Positions 21,687 to 31,974 of a DNA stretch of 64,000 nucleotides are shown in pieces. The notes under the pieces were generated by a model, which had not been told where the DNA came from, made no database searches, and saw only the letters and a program-made list of their open reading frames with translations. Position numbers and translations under genes: made by a program. Numbering within the stretch: the first letter of the stretch is position 1; every line of letters begins with the position of its first letter. Source of the stretch: Paramyrothecium sp. XJ0827. Its lineage: Eukaryota; Ascomycota; Sordariomycetes; Hypocreales; Stachybotryaceae. The stretch lies in NCBI GenBank assembly GCA_020881915.1, contig JAJFPB010000007.1:2232001-2296000 (forward strand). Direction: 5' to 3'.

Positions 21687-24600
21687 ATGAGCGAAGGCAA
21701 TAACGATGCGCAGCCTGATCGCGGGCCTGCAAGGCGGAGAGCGTAAGTTTCTAAAAGACTGTCCTTTGGATAGAACCCGATCTACCATGTCGGCACACTT
21801 TGTTTCCCTTTGGCGACTGACTGTGATTCAACCTAGCCCGACAATCACCATTGACACGGACACCAGCGGACCCGTGTTTGCCGAGGTACAGGACGCCTCC
21901 GTGAGTCCTGCGACCTCCGTAGATCCCTCGACAGGCAACCAGCGCCTTGAGCTGCGTCAGGAAACCTCGGCCGAGGGCACGCATAGCCGCCCGGTCAGCC
22001 CGCACAATGTCTCCAGCCCTGTGGCCTCGCGGAACCACGACCAGGGCGCTGGCTTCCTGTCCGTCCCACATGATACTATGCGATCCAGGCAAGGCTCTGT
22101 GGATTCTGCCGATGGCACCCGATCTGTGGCTTCCCAAGACGACACCACTCTGGTGTCTTCCAACCTCGCTCACTTTGAAAAATTCAAGACCCCCCTGAAT
22201 AACGATCAAATCATGAAGGACGAAACGGCACTGAAACCTGATGCGGGCACAGAGTCGGATTTTCAGGTTGAGAACAACCCGTTTGCCTTCACCCCAGGCC
22301 AGCTAAACAAGATGCTGAACCCGAAGAATTTGGCGGCTTTTTATCAGCTCGGCGGCCTGCGCGGTATCGAGAAGGGCTTGCGATCTGACCGCAAAGCCGG
22401 TCTCAGCGTCGAAGAATCTCGATTGGACGGACACGTCACCTTCGAAGAGGCAACGACTAAAAGCGAAACTTCGGTGCAAGAACCTAGGTCGACGCCCGCC
22501 TCATCACCCTCCGGCGACAAGGCGTTTGCCGACCGGTACCGAGTCTTTTCCGATAATCGTCTACCAGTGAAAAAGGGAAAGAGCTTACTCAAGCTCATGT
22601 GGATCACGTACAACGACAAGGTTTTGATCCTGCTCTCGGTTGCTGCAGCCATCAGTCTCGCGGTTGGTCTTTACCAGACCTTCGGAGGCGAGCATAAAGA
22701 TGGTGAGCCCAAGGTTGAATGGATCGAGGGCGTCGCCATCATTGTGGCCATTGCAATCGTTGTCATCGTTGGGTCGCTCAATGATTATCAAAAGGAGCGC
22801 CAGTTCGCCAAATTGAACAAGAGAAAGCAGGACCGTAACATCAAGGTAACACGATCCGGGAAGATTGTCGAAATTTCAGTCTACGATCTCATGGCTGGAG
22901 ATGTCGTTCATCTTGAGCCGGGCGATCTGGTCCCTGTCGACGGTATCTTGATCGAAGGGTTCAACGTGAAATGCGACGAGTCACAAGCCACAGGCGAGTC
23001 TGATATCATCAAGAAACGATCCGCCGACGATGTCTACGCAGCGATTGAGAACCACGAGGATCTTAAAAAGCAGGATCCGTTCATCCAATCTGGTGCTCGA
23101 ATCATGGAAGGAGTAGGCACTTTCATGACTACATCAACCGGCATCTACTCGTCGTACGGCAAAACACTCATGGCTCTCAACGAAGATCCGGAAATGACAC
23201 CCCTCCAAGCCAAGCTTAATGTTATCGCTACCTACATTGCTAAGATCGGTGGTTCAGCTGGTCTGCTTCTTTTCATTGTGTTATTTATCGAGTTCTGTGT
23301 TCGACTGCCGAAACTCGATAGCAGTGTGACTCCAGCGGAAAAGGGACAAATGTTTATTAAAATCTTCATCGTCGTTGTCACCATCATCGTTGTCGCTGTT
23401 CCTGAGGGACTTCCGCTTGCCGTCACACTGGCTCTGGCTTTTGCAACCACGCGAATGCTGCGGGATGCCAACTTGGTCCGACACCTCAAGGCGTGCGAGG
23501 TCATGGGAAATGCCACAGCTATCTGCTCCGACAAAACTGGCACCTTGACACAGAACAAGATGCAGGTTGTTTCCGGAACCGTGGGCACTGCCCATCGCTT
23601 CGGCGGCTCCCCCCCGAGCGAGGACGAGAGCGAGGAGAAAGATACCGTTACCGACAACAGTGGCAATGTCACTGCCGCCGAGTTTGTGTCGACACTCAGC
23701 GAACCAGTCAAGGATCTCCTTTTGAAGTCGATTGCACTCAACTCAACTGCCTTCGAGGGCGAGGTGGAAGGTGTCAAGACCTTCATTGGGTCCAAAACCG
23801 AGACAGCGTTGTTGCTTTTCGCACAAGCTCATCTAGGGATGGGACCCGTCAGCGAGATTCGCGAAAGTGCCACCCCTCTACAACTCGTTCCCTTCGATTC
23901 AGGCAGGAAGTGCATGGGCATCGTCACTCAACTTCCGAATGGGGGTGCCAGATTCTATCTCAAGGGTGCTTCGGAGATCACACTCGGCAAGTGCACGCAG
24001 ACGTTGCGAGACCCATCTGATGGGGATACAGTCACACCGTTAAGTGAGGACAACGTCGTCTTCATCAACCGTCTCATCGAGAGCTATGCAGTTCGTTCAC
24101 TTCGCACCATCGGTATCTGCTATAGGGATTTTGAATCTTGGCCACCAAAGAACGCTCGCCGAGTCGAGGCCGGTAAGAGCGAAGTTGAGTTCGATGACCT
24201 GTTCCAGGACATGACCTTCCTCGGAATGGTTGGCATTCAGGATCCACTTCGACCTGGAGTCCCGGAAGCTGTCAAACTTTGCCAGAAAGCTGGTGTGACT
24301 GTCCGGATGGTCACGGGAGACAACAGAATCACTGCGCAAGCCATTGCTCAAGAGTGTGGCATTCTGCAGCCCAACAGCATTGTTATGGAGGGTCCAGAAT
24401 TTCGCAACATGAGCAAACTGCAACAGGAAGAGATCATCCCTAGACTTCATGTCCTGGCGAGGTCTAGTCCCGAGGACAAGCGTATTTTGGTCAAGAGACT
24501 CAAGGATAAGGGCGAAACCGTTGCCGTTACTGGCGACGGTACCAACGATGCTCCGGCCCTGAAAATGGCCGATGTAGGGTTTTCCATGGGCATAGCCGGC

Positions 24601-25895
24601 ACGGAAGTTGCAAAGGAGGCGTCAGCCATCATTCTCATGGATGATAACTTCACGAGCATTGTCAAGGCCCTGAAGTGGGGCCGAGCAGTCAACGACGCCG
24701 TCAAGCGATTCCTTCAGTTCCAGCTTACTGTCAACGTTACCGCCGTTATTCTCACCTTCATTACTGCTGTATCTAGCGACGAGGAGTCGGCCGTGTTGAC
24801 AGCTGTGCAGCTGCTTTGGGTCAACCTCATCATGGACACTCTGGCTGCTCTAGCTCTTGCTACGGACCCTCCACAGGACAGCGTTTTGGATCGTAAGCCA
24901 GAACCGAAGGGCTCGTCCATCATCTCGGTCACCATGTGGAAGATGATTCTGGGTCAAGCCGTTTATCAGCTTGCCATCACGCTCATGCTTTACTACGGAG
25001 CTCCCAAGGGCATCCTTCCATTGCCCGGTAATGAGATTCCCCCGAGTGACCAGATTGCCACCTTGGTCTTCAATACCTTTGTTTGGATGCAGATCTTCAA
25101 CCAATGGAAGTAAGTTGCTCTGTTTTCTGATGCATTTGAGGCATAGTATTCTAACATACTGCTAGCAATCGTCGCCTTGATAACAAGTTCAATATCTTTG
25201 AGGGACTCTTTCACAACTGGTTCTTCATCGGAATCAGTGCCCTCATGTGTGGTGGCCAAGTCCTCATCATCTATGTTGGCGGTGCTGCGTTCCAGATTGC
25301 CGAAGATGGCCAGACACCTGAAATGTGGGGCATTGCCATCGTTTTGGGCTTCTTGTCGATTCCATTCGGCATCATCATTCGCCTGATTCCAGACCAGGTA
25401 GTGGTGGCACTAATTCCCGAATTCCTCAAGCGGAGGGCTCGCAAGGCGCCCGGCCTTACCATCTCCGACGAAGAAATGGAGATGTACCCCGAGCCACTGG
25501 CTGATGTTCGGGATGAGCTTCAGTTCTTGAAGCGCATGAAGGGAGGGCGCTTGAACAACCTGAGGTTCACCATTCAACATCCCAAGGAAGTTCTCATGAT
25601 GCAGAGGTCGCGGAGTGCATCGCACTCAAGAAACAACTCATTGCAGGTGCCACGGACACCAACGAAGGAAGAGGAGACAGGGTCGACACCGGCCACCCCC
25701 GACACACGTCGCAGATCGAGATCGAACCGCTCACGCTCGAATTCTGCACTCGGTGCACCTACCGTGATGGCTGGCTTAGTAGCGGCCGGCGTTGCGGCGG
25801 GATGGCAGCCACGAACTCCAGCAGAGGAGAAGGAAGAAGATGGCAGTTTCAAGCCTGACGCCAGCCCGGACAAGGGCAACGGCAAGCAGGAATAG
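21687..25895 (+). CDS. PMC1: P-type Ca2+-transporting ATPase, vacuolar PMC1 type
   Basis: Pumps Ca2+ into the vacuole, opposite calcineurin signalling. Three exons, 21687-21742, 21837-25109 and 25166-25895, give 1352 residues. All P2-ATPase signatures are present. They are the actuator loop CDESQATGESD, the M4 ion-binding VPEGLPLAVTLALAF, the phosphorylation site ICSDKTGTLT with Asp at about residue 584, MVTGDNRITAQAIA, VTGDGTNDAPALKMADVGFSMG (hinge), LLWVNLIMDTLAALALATDPP (M6), and C-terminal membrane helices after intron 2. The PMC1/PMCA-type layout is supported by FAFTPGQLNKMLNPKNLAAFYQLGGL near residue 175 and by the lack of a long C-terminal calmodulin domain. The tail is Arg/Ser-rich. 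The 18-residue first exon is needed because the main frame has no good Met after the 21837 acceptor. All three exons join in frame. Confidence 0.95.
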
Positions 25896-27630
25896 TAGGG
25901 GGTCACAACGGCCACGGCGCAAGAAAGGTGTTATTTGAACCGAGGTAGAAGGGGTTTTTTTCATTGTATAACATGCGACACCAGGAGATGTTTTGTCCTC
26001 TGTTCTTGCGGGCCTCACCCATTTTCCTTGTTTCACTGTCGTTTCCTTTGTCGCTTTCTTGTGTCTACTTGCCCGGTATCCCACTTGTAAAAAGGGACCA
26101 CTTTCCGAAGCGCATATATACCAATAACGAGCATAATTCTCTAGTGTTATAAAACCCTGTTATGGATAAGGCGTTGCTCCCGAGCCGTACACCAGATACT
26201 TAGACAAACACCCGAGCGCTGTTGGTGGCATTGCGAATCCCACCAATCGAATATCTGGGATAAAAAGGGAAGATAAAGAACACGGTAAACTCGATCGTGC
26301 GTCCATTCGCGGCAGAAAAGATTGATTGCATTTGGGTTCCACAACGGAGTGACCAAGTTGGAGTAGCGATCTTCTCCAGCCCCCAGTACAAAAGGATTTT
26401 GACCCCTTGGAATGTGATGTGGCATAGGCCAGGTTTCCTCTGGACTTGCTAGCGGCCCTGCAATAACATCTTGGCTGGACACGTCAAATAAAGGCGACGA
26501 GGGGTAGTTTCTCTTCAGATTAAGTTTTCGGCCTAGGCGCGCACTTAGGCCGTTGCATTGCATTCCTTGCCGTCTAAGACGTGTTGCATCTGCCCAGTAG
26601 GATAAAGGAGGTCTGTCCGGCGCTACCCATGCGCAAAGGACCGGTCGAGATATGCGCGAGGTCAAGCCCCCGTCGTTTATTGAGGGTTCGGCGATTCACA
26701 TGGAGGGAGGCGTAGTTGCAGCAATGCGGATAGCTGAGGTAAGGAGGAGCAGCTGTGACTGGACAGGGGTAGGGCTAATGGTGTGTGCCGACGACAACCC
26801 TTTCACGAAAACGCCGTGACGATGTCTGCGCCAAAGGGAGTATTCTCGCAACTGGGCGACGTTGACCCAGTCGCAGTACGATCATTTCGCTTGAAAAAAA
26901 AAAAACAGTTAACGACACTGCTAACATGGTCCACGTCCCTTCTCTGCGCGTGTTAATGAAGACGACGACGACGATGATACGTTTGGGTTTACTCGGGTCG
27001 CAAGGGTTGTGGAGAACCAATCAGTGCCCCTGGCGCGTGTGTGGGCTTTTTTGACAATCCTTGTCGGGTCCAGACAGCACGGTGACGGTCGGTCTCGTTT
27101 CTTCTATTGTCTTTCGCTGAGTTACCTTGCATATATAGAGAAAATAGGCGAGGCATGTTAGCTGAGGTCTTTCGCAGAGTGCAAGTGCCTCAGCTTCGAA
27201 TCAGCACTAAGGGGTCCTGCACAAGGGAAAACGAAGCACATTTCAGCTTTGTGGGAGGGGAAGGTGAGTTCATTAATATTTCTGGGTGGTTTCTTGGTTC
27301 GAGAGGGTTTGGTATGCATCATCATAGGTGCCAAACAAACTCCACGTTTTGCCTGACTGAGGAGGTGGAGCAGGAGCAGCAGCACTAGTCCTTCTGTTGC
27401 ATGAGGAGCAAGACTACGGGAAAAGGAAAAGGCAAAGGAGACGGGGAGTCGCCTCCGCGCAGGCCCGCTCGGCCTTCTGGATCATGAGAGCAGTGGAACG
27501 ACGAAGACAAATGATGGGCAGAAGCGCAGCTTTTGTTCCGCTCCGTTGTGGCTAAAAACCCGACCGCCAAGCCCAAATGGCTATTAGTCGGGGAGGAAGG
27601 GATGCGGGCCCCCAATCTAAGGTAGGTAGG

Positions 27631-27852
27631 CAAGTGGTGAGCAAAAATACGCGGACTGCAAAATGGTCAATCGTGAAAGAATTAGGAAATTAAAGAAAAA
27701 ACTAAATAACATTAAAATTATTTTTAAGGATTTTTTTAATAGAATTTACTTGAAAATTGTAATTAATCTATTTACAAGAAAACCTACTACTTCTTCTATA
27801 TTCATTAGTACCTACCTAGTCTCGCGGTCCGGGGTTTTCTGCTACCCGCTTG
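27631..27852. mobile_element. MITE, family 2 copy 1 (222 bp)
   Basis: Begins CAAGTGGTGAGCAAAAATAC and ends with its diverged inverse (reverse complement CAAGCGGGTAGCAGAAAA). Perfect 5-bp direct repeats GTAGG flank it on both sides (27626-27630 and 27853-27857). The interior is about 80% A/T with no coding capacity. Its terminal sequence matches the elements at 53521 and 63267. It is non-autonomous, and no family transposase was identified in the window. Confidence 0.82.
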
Positions 27853-29130
27853 GTAGGGTAGGCTGTACAGAGAGTGTACGGTGCCTATCTATGCAGACCC
27901 TGTGATTTGATGTGATTGTGTTTGCACGGGGCGGGCGGGCGCACACAATAACGAGGGTAAAAGTAAATGTGATGCAAAGCTAAGGACGGTACTTGTTTGC
28001 CTGGGAATGGGAAAAAAAGGGTACGTCAAGTTGTACACAAGCAGGCAAACGTCGGGGTCAAGTGAAGTCATCACGTCCCACCTGACTATGTCATTTGGTA
28101 TCGCAGCGACTCGGCGGGTGACAGGGGGGGGGGTTGGACTGGTGTCGATGGGGCCTTTTCGTTCTGTTTTTGTAATTGCTCGAGGTTGCGGGATACGTTG
28201 AGAATGGGAATTGCGTTCGCAGAGGGAGCATTTCGATGGGATGGGCGCCTCTCCTCCTCGGTTACTTTGTCTCATTCTGTCTTGTTCTATGCCGCCCACG
28301 CTCAGCTCCCCATGCCACGCCATGCCATGCCATACTAATAACAAGGGCCTACTAACGAAAGGTAACTTATGGCTGGGGCTGCACCTTTTTTTTTTTTCTT
28401 CCCTCCTCCCCCGATTGCTCATAATTGCCTTTGCTTGCATTACATTACTGCCCGGCAGTCGAGTAAGGTTGTCCTCCCTCATCTCGATGCTCCCCCCCCC
28501 TTAGTTCTTTGCTTTTCTCTTCTTTTCTTTTCTATTCCCTTTCCCACCTTGGTTTTTTTTTTACTCTCTCTCGCTCAACATTCCCATGCGGTTACCCGTC
28601 TAATAATACCCTAGTTGCCAACCGTGCCTCGTTTTCGCCTCGGCGTAACCCCGTTCTAAGGTATCCAGGCGTCTCGTTTTCTGCCTCCGGGAGTTCCACA
28701 TCTCCCTGCTCTACCTAGTCAATTACACCCTTCTCTGACTCTTGTCCTTTCTGCTACAAACGGCCACCACCGCCGTCCCCCCCCTCCTTGGAGCAAAACA
28801 CGCCTTAGCTTACGTTTCCCACCCCCCAAAAGCCTTGTCAATTGTCTGGCAGTTGCCTGCTTACCTACTTTCTGCTTGGCCGGACGAACCGACTGTGAAC
28901 TGGCAACTACAGTTTAACAACTATTCCTTTTTTTTCTTCTCTCTTTCGCATCTTCTTCCTCTTCCACCCGCACGCACGTACGCACGCACGCAGCGCAGAA
29001 GTGATCGCGTCGTTTTTCTCTCGCGCGTGCTTCGTTTTGTGCTGCGCTGGTTGTTAGCCAAGAACTTGCACTTCCCTCCCCGCTGCGACAACCTAAAACT
29101 GAGACAAGGCCGATATCTCAAGTGGCCGCC

Positions 29131-29193
29131 ATCCTTGGGTTTCTCTTCCTCTTCTTCTTCCTCTTCTTCCTCCTCCTCCTCCCTCTTCTTCGG
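29131..29193. repeat. CT-rich low-complexity tract
   Basis: CTTCTTCCTC/CCTCCT repeats in the probable 5' leader of the sirtuin gene. Confidence 0.7.
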
Positions 29194-29275
29194 ATCCCCT
29201 TCTCACTCTCAGCCACAACTGAGAGACTTCCCGGCACGACATATCGCTAGGGTCAAACCCGCCTCAATTTCGCAA

Positions 29276-29405
29276 GTAAGCCTTTGCTCAACGTCTTTGG
29301 TTGCCCTAGTCTCAATCTACATTTGAGTGGTTTCGAGAGCCATCCAATGATAATGCCCTCTTTACCTTTGGCCCCAACAATTTACTAAACCATCATCTTT
29401 GGCAG
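29276..29405 (+). other. Probable 5'-leader intron of HST1
   Basis: GTAAGC donor at 29276 and TTGGCAG acceptor ending at 29405, 12 bases before the start codon. Leader introns close to the ATG are common in fungi. Use of this one is inferred only. Confidence 0.4.
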
Positions 29406-29417
29406 GACTTTGCGCCC

Positions 29418-31223
29418 ATGGGAAAAGACAAGAGGGAGAAAAAAGGCAGCCCAGACGCAATGAATGCCAAAACAACAAAACGCGGTGGCGCCAAAGGCGT
29501 TTCCCTCTCCAAGCGAAAAGTTCAGGGTGACGCGTTTGACAAACTCTCGGACAACCCAACAGCCGAGGAACTGAAGACGGCAGCCATCAATGTGTCCCTC
29601 GCTGATCTGGAAGAGCGGGTTGCTGATGTGCGCGAGTCGTGGGAGACTGACTCCCTGTTTGAGGATGCGCTCGAGGAGTTGACGACGGACGGTGCCCTAT
29701 CAGCCAGCAGTGGTGAGTTACCACTCTCTTCAGATCACGACGCCCCGATTTGATTTGATTTCCAATTTCTTTGAATCGCAACTTCTTCACATGCAATAGT
29801 TTTCTCTTTCTGCACGGCCTATCTCATCGCAGTTGCGCATTGGCTCGTTTTTCTGTCCCGAGTTGTGTGGAATTTTCGTGTCTCTTCATTTCCCTCCTTT
29901 GCGCCGCGACCGTGAAATTTCCGATCGCCACGTCATGAATTTTTCATCTCCACCCAAGACATGCACTCGGACTAATGCCTCTTTGATCTTGCAGATCCCG
30001 ACGTTTGCACGCCAGAGGAGGCCAACAGGCTCCGGAGGGAGTTGAGGGAGCAGGGCCCTGCTGTTTTCTGCCAACGCACCGTCGATGCCGGCCGCTACTC
30101 GGCGAGGAAGCTGCTCAGCGCCTTTGGCGTCCGCGTGCCGACTTTCCTGGATGGCGAGCCCGACGAGGCCTACTTCAGCCTGCTGTCCCTGGCCATCACT
30201 CGGGAACTGTCCAAGCGGGCCAAGCTGTCGCGCTACAACACCGTCAGCGATGCTGTTGAGCTCATCAGCAAGTCGAGCAACATCATCCTGCTCACCGGCG
30301 CCGGCATCTCCACCTCCCTCGGCATCCCAGACTTCCGTTCGCAGGGCACCGGTCTGTATTCCAAGCTGGAGCACCTGGGCCTCAACGACCCCCAGGAGGT
30401 CTTCGACATTGATGTCTTCAAGCAGGACCCCACCATTTTCTATTCCGTCGCCAAGGACATTGTCCCGGCCACGGATCGCTACACCCCAACCCACAAGTTC
30501 ATTGCCATGTTGCACGAACGGGGCAAGCTCCTCACCAACTACTCGCAGAACATTGATAACCTCGAGATAAAGGCCGGCGTTCCCAAGGACAAGCTCATCC
30601 AGTGTCACGGCTCCTTCGGCACTGCCAGCTGCGTGCAGTGCGGCTACCAGATCCAGGGCGAGAAAATCTTCCCCGACATCAAAGCTGGCAACATTCCCCG
30701 CTGCCCGCGCTGCACCCAGTCGCTGCGCGCCGGCGCCGGCTCAGTCAAGAGGAAGCGCTCTGCGGGCGCCGACAAGCGTCGGAAGCGATGGAGCGCCGAT
30801 GACAGCTCGGGTGATGACTCCGAGTATGACATCCCCAGCGCTGGTGTCATGAAACCTGACATCACCTTCTTCGGCGAGGCCCTGCCGGACGAGTTCTCAC
30901 GCCGCCTGACGGAGAATGACCGCGACAAGGTCGACCTGGTCATCGTCATCGGCACCTCCCTCAAGGTGACCCCCGTGTCCGAGATCGTCAGCTGGCTGCC
31001 CTCCCACATCCCCCAGATCTACATCTCACGCCAGGCCGTCAACCACATCAACTTCGACATCGACCTGCTCGGCGACTGCGATGTCGTCGTGGCCGAGCTG
31101 TGCCGCCGACTCGGCTGGCCGCTGAAGCACGAGATGGTACCCCGCGATCAGAAGATCGACGTCTCCCCGCAGGAGGGCTTCAAGAGCCGTCATTCTTTCG
31201 CCGTGCGAGAGCCTGCAAAGTAA
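29418..31223 (+). CDS. HST1: NAD-dependent protein deacetylase, Sir2/Hst1 class
   Basis: Class I sirtuin, a histone deacetylase in gene silencing. Two exons, 29418-29712 and 29995-31223, with a 282-nt intron that is long for this window, give 507 residues. The NAD-binding loop [17 protein letters not shown] is at about residues 198-214. The YSQNID motif and the general-base His in QCHGSFG (about residue 302) are intact. The structural zinc is held by CVQC (~311) and CPRC (~334). Then come [20 protein letters not shown] and a short C-terminus. A Lys/Arg-rich insertion directly after CPRC ([15 protein letters not shown], followed by an acidic [11 protein letters not shown]) lies in the small domain and can act as a nuclear signal. 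The region [32 protein letters not shown] before the core is typical of Sir2/Hst1 rather than Hst2-4. The first 98 residues are Lys-rich and variable. The gene is convergent with the SCY1-like gene. Confidence 0.94.
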
Positions 31224-31974
31224 AACCCCGAAACGCACCGAGCGCGATTTTCATTGTGATGCCTTTGCTAGAGCTGAAGAACGTTGTCGTCTGTGGCAGA
31301 CTCAGATATCCCACCAAACCTATTCGATCTGACGATTGACTAGATATGCTGCCTTGTGTCTTTTTAGAGGGGTTCTCTCCATACTTTGTTTCTCTCTCTT
31401 GTTTTTTCTGTTCCGTTTTCTTTGTTGCCGGTCTAGGTGTCGCTCGTCGTCTTTTGGTGTTAGGAGTTTGGAATGCGAAAACAATTCGGTGTTCAGGCGC
31501 TATACGATGCGTTTCGACCCGATTGCTTTGACAGCAGCAGAGAAGCTGTAGAATAAGCTGCTGAGATACGGGAGGGGGAAAGAGAATTACTGAGATGATG
31601 TATTAATGAACCCAGAAGGACTGCGGGTAGTCTGACTATACACCTGCGGAAGGGCCGACGGCATCGCCCATTACCTGGGGATGAGGATTGAGTAGCTTGT
31701 CGTGATATAGAGCTCACTTTGATACACGCTGTTACAGTATGACAGTCACACATGCACTGAATTTGTGAAACTTAACATAGAAGACGGTCACTTGAGGCCA
31801 GCTTTCGAAGGCGGGTGTAGCCGCGGTGGATTCGCTCCAGTCGATTTCCCTCTCATCATGATCAATATTTCAAAAGTATGCCTTGGCAGTAGCTAATCGC
31901 TCGTCTATCCTTCATTTTGTTTCATGTGACTTACAATCGTACTTACGTCCACCACCAGCACCAACCTAGACGCT
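31224..31974. other. Convergent HST1 / SCY1-like 3' region
   Basis: 3' flanks of two facing genes. It has T-rich stretches near 31390-31430 and no gene or repeat. Confidence 0.6.

Larger units (their letters stand above)
25896..29417. other. Gene-poor stretch between PMC1 and HST1
   Basis: 3' flank of PMC1, then DNA without a convincing gene. The only frame of note is 26147-26665 (-), 172 codons with no recognised domain (see findings). A MITE sits at 27631-27852. From about 28380 to 29300 the plus strand is strongly pyrimidine-rich (long T, CT and CTTCTTCCTC tracts), as expected of a fungal promoter/5' leader. A probable leader intron (29276-29405) lies directly before the HST1 start. The 194-codon frame at 28742-29326, with its poly-Ser, poly-Phe and Leu content, is a translation of this CT-rich leader. 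Confidence 0.6.

Noticed and set aside
28742..29326. 194-codon plus-strand frame with poly-Ser and poly-Phe
   Set aside because: It is a translation of CT-rich leader DNA and no recognisable protein pattern is present.
29713..29994. Extra small exon inside the long HST1 intron
   Set aside because: Direct joining of 29712 to 29995 keeps frame and conserved order, and no internal in-frame piece with good splice sites was evident.
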